The notes below the pieces were generated by a model. That model was not told the DNA's origin. It saw only the letters and a program-made list of their open reading frames with translations, and ran no database searches. 5,843 nucleotides of DNA from Actinomycetota bacterium. Lineage in GTDB: Bacteria; Actinomycetota; Actinomycetes; S36-B12; UBA10799. Positions 1-4,597 of the stretch are shown here, piece by piece; positions within the stretch are counted from its first letter, which is position 1; the number at the start of each line of letters is the position of its first letter. Location: contig JAUPKO010000124.1 of assembly GCA_030837395.1 (NCBI GenBank), positions 1 through 5,843 on the forward strand, given 5' to 3'. Both the position numbers and the translations under genes were made by a program.

Positions 1-1
1 C

Positions 2-328
2 CTGGTCCAGGCCGAGACCGACGCCCTCACCGAAGTGGCCGTCGCCATCTCCCGCGCCGAGGCCGCCGAGGCCGAAGTCGCTCAGTTGCGCCGGGAGGTG
101 GCCGACCTCACCACACGGCTGGCCGACGCCGACGCCGCCCGCGACCAGCAGGCCGCACTCGCAGCAGCCGCCACCCGCGACGCCACCGAGGCCCGAGAGG
201 CCGCCCACAAAGCAGAACTGTCGGCCACCGAGGCGCAGGCCACGGCCAGGACCCTGCGGGAAATCCTCGACTCCAGGAATCACAAGCACTCAGGGCAACC
301 GGGGTTGACCCCGCCTGGATTGACCTGA
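2..328 (+). CDS. C-terminal part of a coiled-coil protein, KfrA-like (5' end outside window)
   Basis: The frame is open from the first bases of the window and ends at TGA 326-328, giving 108 residues of a longer protein. Residues about 12-90 are an almost uninterrupted Ala/Glu/Arg-rich coiled coil with heptad character (for example EVAQLRREVADL). A short Pro/Gly tail with no other domain follows. Long alanine-rich coiled coils of this kind are typical of the C-terminal part of KfrA-type plasmid proteins, which bind DNA with an N-terminal domain and multimerise through the coil. That N-terminal domain lies outside the window, so the family name is a guess. Another coiled-coil protein, such as a phage or SMC-like one, is possible. 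The reading frame itself is secure: G/C-rich third positions and no better frame on either strand. Confidence 0.6.
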   Translation: MVQAETDALTEVAVAISRAEAAEAEVAQLRREVADLTTRLADADAARDQQAALAAAATRDATEAREAAHKAELSATEAQATARTLREILDSRNHKHSGQPGLTPPGLT

Positions 329-355
329 GCGCCCCGGATGCCGTCACCACAGGGC

Positions 356-378
356 CGGCGACGTCGGTTCCGTCGCCG
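356..378 (+). terminator. GC-rich hairpin after the coiled-coil gene, possible terminator
   Basis: CGGCGACG (356-363) and CGTCGCCG (371-378) form a perfect 8-bp stem with a 7-base loop, 27 bases after the stop codon at 328. Only TT follows, with no U-run, so it would be a U-poor actinobacterial-type terminator if it works at all. GACGTCGG occurs at 360-367 and again at 381-388, so a protein-binding site is also possible. Confidence 0.4.
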
Positions 379-448
379 TTGACGTCGGGCTGTAGGGCCG
401 AAAGCTGTCTGGGCGACCGGAGCCGTACTGGATGGCCGGTGTCAGATT

Positions 449-460
449 TAGGATGCCGGG
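449..460 (+). promoter_or_regulatory. Start signal of the 461 gene: AGGA ribosome site or TAGGAT -10 box
   Basis: AGGA (450-453) stands 7 bases before the GTG at 461 and is a plausible Shine-Dalgarno sequence. The overlapping TAGGAT (449-454) fits the actinobacterial TANNNT -10 pattern and would start RNA at about 461, giving a leaderless GTG message. I see no good -35 box 17 bases upstream. The two readings cannot be separated by eye. Confidence 0.3.
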
Positions 461-1141
461 GTGTCGGGGGATACGGATTTGCGGGCCAGGATCGCTCAAC
501 GGATGCAACCTGACTACCTCAATCAGGAAGTCCGGCTGAAGGTGCTCGATGGCGAGGACTTGATGGAAGCGGTCGCAGACGCGGCGGCTGAACTGGAGTA
601 CCGGCTGTCTGATCAGGGATTGGTCCTGCCGCCGAGAACCCGTTCCAGAATGTACAAGCGGCCCGCCACTCGTGCCCCTGCGGTGATCAAAATTGAGGCC
701 AACCCCAGAGAGATGATGATTGTCCGGGCAGTCTCACGAACCTATGGGGCGGCGCAGTTCGGCTGCTCTCCGGACGGGTCGGTCTTCACTGCCGACACCG
801 ACGGATACAGCTACCCCGGCGGGGATCGCCGAGATTCCGTGACCGGACTTTCGCCGGTCCTCGAAGAGGTCGCCGACATCTTCAACAGCCGTTGGAGACG
901 AGACGGCATCGGTGGGCGCTTCTATGAACGCAACGGCAGTTTCTTCGACGCCGATGACCGGGCCGTCTTCGTCGAGGTGAAGATCACCCGCAATGCCAGC
1001 TTCGATCGCAGAGGACCCGTCATCGACCGCGCAGCCCCCGTCGTCGACGACACAACCTCCTCCGGGAACCTCGTGCAAAGGCTGGCCGCCCGACTGGTAC
1101 GCAGCCGACGCCGACCAGGCCGCCGAGACATCCAGCCGTAG
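461..1141 (+). CDS. Hypothetical protein of 226 residues, family not recognised
   Basis: The start is GTG 461 because of the AGGA (or leaderless -10) just upstream; the next in-frame candidate is Met15. The N-terminal 50 residues look helical and contain DYLNQEVRLKVLDGED. The middle (about 75-185) looks like an alpha/beta domain rich in aromatic residues and Gly, with GGRFYERNGSFFDADDRAVF followed by VEVKI. The last 35 residues are basic and disordered-looking, ending RRRPGRRDIQP. I see no catalytic motif, signal peptide or membrane segment. It converges on the leftward polymerase operon, and its 3' end is 41 bases from the CRISPR-like unit. Part of its 5' sequence recurs, decayed, at about 1268-1320, so a second copy once existed. 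It is probably an accessory cargo gene. Its function is unknown, and the C-terminal tail could be a frame-shifted remnant. Confidence 0.55.
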   Translation: MSGDTDLRARIAQRMQPDYLNQEVRLKVLDGEDLMEAVADAAAELEYRLSDQGLVLPPRTRSRMYKRPATRAPAVIKIEANPREMMIVRAVSRTYGAAQFGCSPDGSVFTADTDGYSYPGGDRRDSVTGLSPVLEEVADIFNSRWRRDGIGGRFYERNGSFFDADDRAVFVEVKITRNASFDRRGPVIDRAAPVVDDTTSSGNLVQRLAARLVRSRRRPGRRDIQP

Positions 1142-1182
1142 CTACGCACTGGTCAGATTTCACATCCGACCACGGTGACACC

Positions 1183-1271
1183 GGATCATCTCCGACTGCA
1201 CGGGGGCACCTCGTCGTCGTAGCCCAGCACCTGCTCCCACCCTGGATCATCCCCGCCTGCACGGGGGTCAC
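1183..1271 (-). CRISPR. Minimal CRISPR-like unit, type I-E character: two repeats, one 33-nt spacer, no cas genes
   Basis: Two 28-nt sequences, 1183-1210 and 1244-1271, both begin GGATCATC and share CTGCACGGGGG. They enclose a 33-nt unique stretch (1211-1243), giving a 61-base period. Repeat length, spacer length and the start match type I-E arrays, where actinobacterial repeats read in this direction begin GGATCATCCCCGC or similar. On the minus strand the right-hand repeat contains CCCCGU-GCAG-GCGGGG, a 6-bp stem closed by G-U, the usual I-E crRNA hairpin. On the plus strand that closing pair becomes C-A, so minus-strand transcription is favoured. The left repeat has substitutions inside the stem and, if aligned to the last CACC, a one-base deletion, as expected of a leader-distal terminal repeat. 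No intact leader is visible, because a gene relic lies directly beside the right repeat. It may be a mini-array or a vestige. Confidence 0.7.
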
Positions 1272-1320
1272 CGGACGTGGCTACCTCAGTCAGGTGTCCG
1301 GCTGGAGGTTCTAGGCGAGT
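1268..1320 (+). pseudogene. Decayed partial copy of the 5' region of the 461 gene
   Basis: The stretch from TCACCGGACG (1268) through CTACCTCAGTCAGG (1281-1294) to AGGCGAG (1313-1319) matches 496-556 of the 461 gene in order, with small gaps. The clearest part is 1281-1319 against 514-556, which covers the codons for YLNQEVRLKVLDGE. A missing base after CAGG and two missing bases before AGGCGAG break the frame, and a TAG follows. It is short, so common descent rests on the run of colinear matches. It is non-functional as a gene. Confidence 0.45.
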
Positions 1321-1499
1321 TCTGCTGATGCTGAACTCAATTCACCGTCCTGGCTTGCCAGCTACATGTGCCCAGTACTGTTCGTCAGCCCATTGTTGTT
1401 ATTTCTATAGGCTTTTGGGGCATTTCCATCTTCCCAGTTCAGAGACTGTTACCCCCAGATGGAATAGGGGAAGGACACCAGAGGTGATGATTGTTGCAG

Positions 1500-2810
1500 T
1501 CAGGTTGGGAGCTTCTGGCAAATCGCCAGCGGGAGAGCATGTTCGGAAGCCACTTCATGCATGACTTGGTGGAGGACTTCTGCATCCAGATCAGCGACCA
1601 GTAGAGAGTCATGCATCGGGAGAGGACACCGACCTGTCCTCTCTAGGACCCGCTCCATCACCTGCACTGCCATCTCCGAATCCCTCCTCTGGAAGGCGGC
1701 ACCACAATCCGAACCGAACGACGCCTGGATGGCCTGATGCTTGTCCTCGATAGCCTCCACCACACCGATAGCGAGAGGCCGACAGTCTGTACGCCACCGG
1801 GTTGCCAGTCCGCACTGACGCCACAACTCGGGGTTCTTGACGTGCAACTCTTCAGTGATCGCAGCAACCGCGAGATTCCGAGTGGCAGCGTTGAGCAGGA
1901 TGTTGAAAGCACGCTTCACCAGAGACCGATTGAATCCTTCAATCGCATACAAATCACCTGAGGGAAGCTCGATCCCCGCTTCCGCATACGCCATCACCGC
2001 ATGCAGGTTGCCGTAGTCAAACTCCACCACCGAGTGAAGCGCCCCGTCTATGCGTAGTTCGAGGTCCAACCGCTCTTCCGACCGGATGTTCTGGAACGAC
2101 GACCCGAAGCAGTACAGCCGACCACCCCGGTCGAAGTCGCCGTTGAAGATTCGGCGCGTGACCGGAATCGCGTACCGCTTGCCATCCCGGTACAGCTCCA
2201 GCTGGGACAGCGCGTCATTGAGCGCTTCCACCTGAACACGCATCCGGGTCGTCTCGGAGGTGTCCTCGTAGTCGAGGTCGGCCTTGTCCTCACGGTCGCG
2301 CAACACGATGGTCTCCAACCGCCGCTGCTCCCACCGCTGCTCCCGGACCTCGATCACCGGTTCCAGCAGCCCCAGCAGCTCCCCGGTCGGTCCGGCCACC
2401 GACTGACGGCCCCCACCGCCGGGAAACCACACACCCGGCGTGCAGACGACCAGACCGGCGGCCTCAAGGACGTCGATCGCGTTGGTGACGAAGTACCAGG
2501 TGTAGAACCGTTCGGTCCGCCGGTAGCGCCTCGGGCCGCGATAGTGCTCCTTGCGCCGGGAGTACCGCACCGCCTGCCCGGTCAACCGGAAACCCACCAC
2601 CACAGAGCGGGCCACCCCCGCGATGGCCAGCCGCATCTCCGACGTCATCGACCCCTCAGCCTTGCCCGGTAGGTGGTCCGGGATCACCCCGGCCAGCACC
2701 CCGACAACAGGAGCAAGCTGGTCGTCACTCCACCCCAGAACCAGAGGCGGGTGCTCGCCCCTCCAAACCTCAGAATTGAAGTCTTCAAGAACCGCCAACG
2801 CCGACCTCAC
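1500..2810 (-). CDS. TV-Pol-like superfamily A polymerase (mobile-element replication protein)
   Basis: This is a 436-residue protein read from GTG 2810, whose GTGA overlaps the stop of the upstream gene; GGGG lies 7 bases before it. A longer frame reaches ATG 2939 but runs inside the upstream gene. Residues about 100-150 look like a winged helix (FVTNAIDVLEAAGLVV, then a Gly-rich wing). The polymerase core has FN-x-DFDRGGRLY (222-233), FQN (239-241), motif A EFDYGNLHAVMAY (263-275, Asp265), motif B R295-x3-K299-x3-N303 and motif C MHDS (399-402, Asp401). This arrangement fits the TV-Pol family, polymerases of mobile elements and some DNA viruses related to family A DNA polymerases and T7-like RNA polymerases and predicted to combine priming and synthesis. 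HDS in motif C resembles the single-subunit RNA polymerase form rather than HDE of Pol I. There is no exonuclease domain. It would copy the excised element. The fold is fairly secure; the activity is inferred. Confidence 0.75.
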   Translation of the reverse strand: MRSALAVLEDFNSEVWRGEHPPLVLGWSDDQLAPVVGVLAGVIPDHLPGKAEGSMTSEMRLAIAGVARSVVVGFRLTGQAVRYSRRKEHYRGPRRYRRTERFYTWYFVTNAIDVLEAAGLVVCTPGVWFPGGGGRQSVAGPTGELLGLLEPVIEVREQRWEQRRLETIVLRDREDKADLDYEDTSETTRMRVQVEALNDALSQLELYRDGKRYAIPVTRRIFNGDFDRGGRLYCFGSSFQNIRSEERLDLELRIDGALHSVVEFDYGNLHAVMAYAEAGIELPSGDLYAIEGFNRSLVKRAFNILLNAATRNLAVAAITEELHVKNPELWRQCGLATRWRTDCRPLAIGVVEAIEDKHQAIQASFGSDCGAAFQRRDSEMAVQVMERVLERTGRCPLPMHDSLLVADLDAEVLHQVMHEVASEHALPLAICQKLPT

Positions 2811-3601
2811 AGGCAATCCCCGACATGTTCCTGATTGCAGCGGAGGCACAACGGCGGCTGCCGGACGGCCACGGAACTCGCGGCACGCGGTCTCGATACC
2901 GCCCTGCCGCTGCGGACAATCGCCTCGGGCACATGACACCCGGGGTCAGCCTCGCAAACTGCAGTGAAATGCGACCCCAAAGTCAGTTCCGCTGAGGCAG
3001 AACAGTCTTCGCTGTCTTCAAAAGCAGCAGTGTCGTCGAAGTCTTCGGACTGCTCACTGCCGTCAAAGGCTCCGCTGTCGTCAGTCAGCGACCTGTCGTC
3101 ACTGTCGTCAATGACGCCAAAGCCGCCCGCTGACGGAACCTCGTGGCCGACGAGTCGAGCGTCATCAGTGTCTTCAGGCTGTGCAGCGTCGCCGGAATGG
3201 AGGGTGTCGCCGGACTCGTCGGACTCGTCGTTGTCATCGGACTCGCGTGAGTCCTCAACCCGCTCAGTGTCTTCAACGCCGTCAGCGCCGACAATGCCGA
3301 CGAAGTCCTCAGTCTGCTCACTGTCGTCAATGTCGTCAGTGTGCTCAGGGAATGCCGGTGATGACGTCGCGGGCACGAACAAACCGCGCGCCCTCTTGCC
3401 AATCAGACCTGCCACCCACAGCCGTCGCAGATACTGGCTGGCCGACCGACGGTCGAGGTCCAACTCCTTGGTGATGTCGCCGATCGTGGTCTTGGCCCGG
3501 GCGTTGACGAACTCAGCGATCAGCAGCGCAGATTCGCAGAAGTTCAGGTGGTTAGGGTTACCCCCGGAAAGCGCGGATTCGGCACTCGGACTATCCCGCA
3601 T
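2807..3601 (-). CDS. Winged-helix protein with long acidic linker and C-terminal Cys/His cluster
   Basis: This 264-residue protein is read from ATG 3601, six bases after the excisionase stop (TAA 3607-3609). A frame extending to 3658 would overlap that gene by 52 bases and adds nothing recognisable. Residues about 20-78 look like a winged helix (IGDITKELDLDRRSASQYLRRLWVAGLIGKR), a DNA-binding module. Residues 84-204 are very rich in Asp, Glu and Ser, with a repeated motif (SEQTEDF 94-100, SEQSEDF 182-188), and must be disordered. The tail holds Cys216, Cys222, His223, Cys252, Cys255, His259 and Cys263, a plausible zinc site (CLRCNQEHVGDC). It is cotranscribed with the polymerase through a GTGA overlap, so a replication-accessory or origin-recognition role is likely. 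The acidic region could mimic DNA or recruit partners, as the acidic tail of SSB does. No family name is recognised. Confidence 0.65.
   Translation of the reverse strand: MRDSPSAESALSGGNPNHLNFCESALLIAEFVNARAKTTIGDITKELDLDRRSASQYLRRLWVAGLIGKRARGLFVPATSSPAFPEHTDDIDDSEQTEDFVGIVGADGVEDTERVEDSRESDDNDESDESGDTLHSGDAAQPEDTDDARLVGHEVPSAGGFGVIDDSDDRSLTDDSGAFDGSEQSEDFDDTAAFEDSEDCSASAELTLGSHFTAVCEADPGCHVPEAIVRSGRAVSRPRAASSVAVRQPPLCLRCNQEHVGDCL
2990..3352 (-). repeat. Low-complexity coding repeat for the acidic linker
   Basis: Between these positions the plus strand is a run of GTCGTC, GTCATC, TCTTC and CAGTGTCTTCA-like units, the complement of Asp, Glu and Ser codons. The two copies of the SEQ(T/S)EDF motif correspond to similar DNA blocks near 3300-3320 and 3035-3060. 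Such tracts expand and shrink easily. Their antisense frame is open and serine-rich only because of this composition. Confidence 0.6.
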
Positions 3602-3606
3602 CGCTA

Positions 3607-3807
3607 TTAGCTGCCGCGCTTTTGATCGGTGCGGGTGTGCACTGAGTCCTCGATCCACTGTTCGACGTCACACCATCTGTAGAGCACACGGCGACGGCCT
3701 GCACGTACGAAAGGGGGACCGTCGCCGCGATATCGCATCTGCGCCAGACTCGCCGTAGTCGTGTGAAGCTTTTCGGCGACCTGTTCGGGAGTGCCAAGTT
3801 GAAGCAT
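3607..3807 (-). CDS. xis: Excisionase-like small HTH protein (66 residues)
   Basis: This small basic protein carries almost nothing but a MerR/AlpA-type winged helix: LGTPEQVAEKLHTTTASLAQ (recognition helices, 4-23), then GDGPPFVRAGRRRVLYRWCDVEQWIED (about 28-54). The pattern of a Pro-Phe-hydrophobic strand, basic wing and D(V/L)xxW(I/L) helix is the usual signature of the excisionase/HTH_17 family. The start ATG at 3807 has GAGAAAGG 7 bases upstream. In a tRNA-integrated element a protein like this bends DNA at the attachment site and turns the integrase towards excision; some relatives act as transcription regulators (AlpA type). It is the first gene of a leftward operon, divergent from the repressor, so it should be off in the integrated state. 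The family is clear; the directionality role is inferred from position. Confidence 0.75.
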   Translation of the reverse strand: MLQLGTPEQVAEKLHTTTASLAQMRYRGDGPPFVRAGRRRVLYRWCDVEQWIEDSVHTRTDQKRGS

Positions 3808-3829
3808 GTTGAGACCTTTCTCAAGCTTC
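3801..3829 (-). promoter_or_regulatory. Hairpin/dyad enclosing the excisionase ribosome site and start codon
   Basis: TTGAGA (3809-3814) and TCTCAA (3819-3824) are inverted repeats around CCTT. They continue outward as GAAGC (3801-3805) and GCTTC (3825-3829), interrupted by three bases on one side. In the leftward mRNA this gives an 11-bp stem with loop AAGG and a bulge CAU. The purine-rich ribosome site falls in the loop and upper stem, and the start codon AUG straddles the bulge. It could limit translation, or the DNA dyad could be an operator. Confidence 0.5.
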
Positions 3830-3852
3830 TAGATTTAACGAAGTCTGACACC

Positions 3853-3882
3853 TTTATACGTCCGTCCGTTACGACTTGTCAA
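3853..3882 (-). promoter_or_regulatory. Leftward promoter of the excisionase-polymerase operon
   Basis: On the minus strand there is a consensus -35 TTGACA (3882-3877), an 18-base spacer and a -10 TATAAA (3858-3853). RNA should start near 3846, leaving a leader of about 39 bases before ATG 3807. This is the best sigma70-type promoter seen in the window, and its strength suggests it needs a repressor to stay silent. Confidence 0.6.
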
Positions 3883-3904
3883 CTCTCGTCAAAATACGTA
3901 GCCT
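3876..3904 (+). promoter_or_regulatory. Rightward repressor promoter, apparently leaderless
   Basis: On the plus strand TTGTCA (3876-3881), a 17-base spacer and TAGCCT (3899-3904) fit a TANNNT-type promoter. Initiation 7 bases after the -10 box falls on the A of ATG 3911. This agrees with the lack of a spaced Shine-Dalgarno sequence: the only purine run, GAAAGA, touches the ATG. Its -35 box occupies the same bases as the leftward -35. GTCAA at 3878-3882 recurs at 3888-3892 and could be part of an operator. Confidence 0.4.
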
Positions 3905-3910
3905 GAAAGA

Positions 3911-4597
3911 ATGGATGCCACCGGAGACCCCAACCTGCAAACGGTTATAGGGATAAATGCCCGCGAGTTCCGACTCAACGCCGGACTCACTCTCGACCAG
4001 GTCGCCGTCGCGGCCCGTCGGCGAGGCTTGAAATGGTCGGAGTCGCGCGTTGCAGACTTCGAAGCCGGTCGGGCGGCACCGAACCTGGTCACCTTGCTGG
4101 CACTCTGTCTCGCGCTCAACGATGCCGGGTGCCCAGAGGCCACTCTTCCGGGCCTCGTGAAGTACATCGCTCCGATCAAGATCAACGACTCGCTGACACT
4201 CCTGGACGCCGACGTCGTACGTCTCCTGGCAGGGCAACCCGCTGACGGACCCGAGCTGATGTGCCCGGCTCCCGATGACGCAGCCAACGTATTGGGTTGG
4301 AAGCGAACACCATTCGAACGCAAGATCGTCCACCGCTATGAGGCAGTGATCCCAGATTTCGCGCGCATTGCCGCATCAGCAGGTGCAACGGAGGAGCGGG
4401 TCTCCAAGACTCTGGGAATTTCGCAAAATCTTCTCGCGCATCTCTCATCGGCACTTTGGGGCCGGAGCTTCTCCGAAGAGCGAGATCGCCGCGCCGGTGG
4501 TGCGGCTAACGTCCAGAAACGCGGCCGGGTCAGTCGCGACATGCAGGCCGAGCTTCAGGCAGCCATCGACGGGGTCCGCCGTGGCCACGATAAATAG
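3911..4597 (+). CDS. XRE-type HTH repressor, likely immunity/lysogeny regulator
   Basis: This 228-residue protein has an N-terminal XRE/Cro-like helix-turn-helix at about 12-74: INAREFRLNAGLTLDQVAVA, then SESRVADFEAGRAAPNLVTL, with the typical (E/D)xGRxxPxLxTL end of the fold. A second helical part at about 135-195 (ERKIVHRYEAVIPDFARIAA, then GISQNLLAHLSSALWGRSFS) resembles the C-terminal region of actinophage immunity repressors that ends in LWGRSxxxERD. There is no peptidase (LexA-type) domain, so induction would not be by self-cleavage. The ATG at 3911 is chosen because the promoter geometry predicts a leaderless start there. The gene faces away from the excisionase operon and overlaps the integrase start by 17 bases. 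It probably binds the 3808-3910 region to silence the leftward promoter and control its own. DNA binding is secure; the immunity role is inferred. Confidence 0.7.
   Translation: MDATGDPNLQTVIGINAREFRLNAGLTLDQVAVAARRRGLKWSESRVADFEAGRAAPNLVTLLALCLALNDAGCPEATLPGLVKYIAPIKINDSLTLLDADVVRLLAGQPADGPELMCPAPDDAANVLGWKRTPFERKIVHRYEAVIPDFARIAASAGATEERVSKTLGISQNLLAHLSSALWGRSFSEERDRRAGGAANVQKRGRVSRDMQAELQAAIDGVRRGHDK

Larger units (their letters stand above)
1142..1499. other. 358-base gap between convergent genes, holding a CRISPR-like unit, a gene relic and an A/T-richer stretch
   Basis: Between the ends of the 461 gene (+) and the polymerase gene (-) there is no convincing coding frame. The open frame at 1277-1564 (+) runs antisense into the polymerase 3' end and has no start signal. 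From left to right the gap holds a short flank, the CRISPR-like unit (1183-1271), a degraded copy of part of the 461 gene (about 1268-1320), and about 170 bases that are visibly poorer in G+C than the rest of the window. No strong terminator is seen for either convergent gene. The only hairpin near the polymerase stop is CACC-AGA-GGTG at about 1477-1487, which is short and has no U-run. Confidence 0.6.

Noticed and set aside
301..312. GGGGT-TG-ACCCC inverted repeat near the end of the coiled-coil gene
   Set aside because: The two-base loop is too tight for a hairpin and it lies within the coding region.
1122..1182. A possible third, more decayed repeat-spacer unit to the left
   Set aside because: The sequence at 1122-1149 shows no resemblance to the repeat beyond the final CAC, and it includes the end of the 461 gene.
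1277..1564. Plus-strand open frame of 95 residues after the CRISPR-like unit
   Set aside because: It begins inside the gene relic, has no ribosome site, runs antisense into the polymerase 3' end and shows no domain character.
2322..2345. CTGCTCCCACC shared between the spacer and the polymerase gene
   Set aside because: An 11-base match in G/C-rich DNA is too short to be a protospacer and is not extended on either side.
2681..2705. GGATCACCCCGGCCAGCACC inside the polymerase gene, resembling the CRISPR repeat start
   Set aside because: Similarity is limited to the first bases, the stem is absent, and no partner lies one period away. It is ordinary coding sequence.
2811..2939. N-terminal extension of the polymerase to ATG 2939
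   Set aside because: It overlaps the coding end of the upstream gene. The GTGA junction at 2810-2807 gives a coupled start with a G-rich site upstream.
2964..3758. Long plus-strand open frame, very rich in serine
   Set aside because: It is the antisense of the Asp/Glu/Ser-rich linker: GAC, GAT and GAA codons read as GTC, ATC and TTC in reverse, which keeps the frame open. It has no start signal and overlaps two better genes.
4368..4580. N-terminal extension of the integrase to ATG 4368
   Set aside because: It lies within the repressor gene in another frame, and the encoded residues are unlike any integrase. The arm-binding domain begins immediately after GTG 4581.
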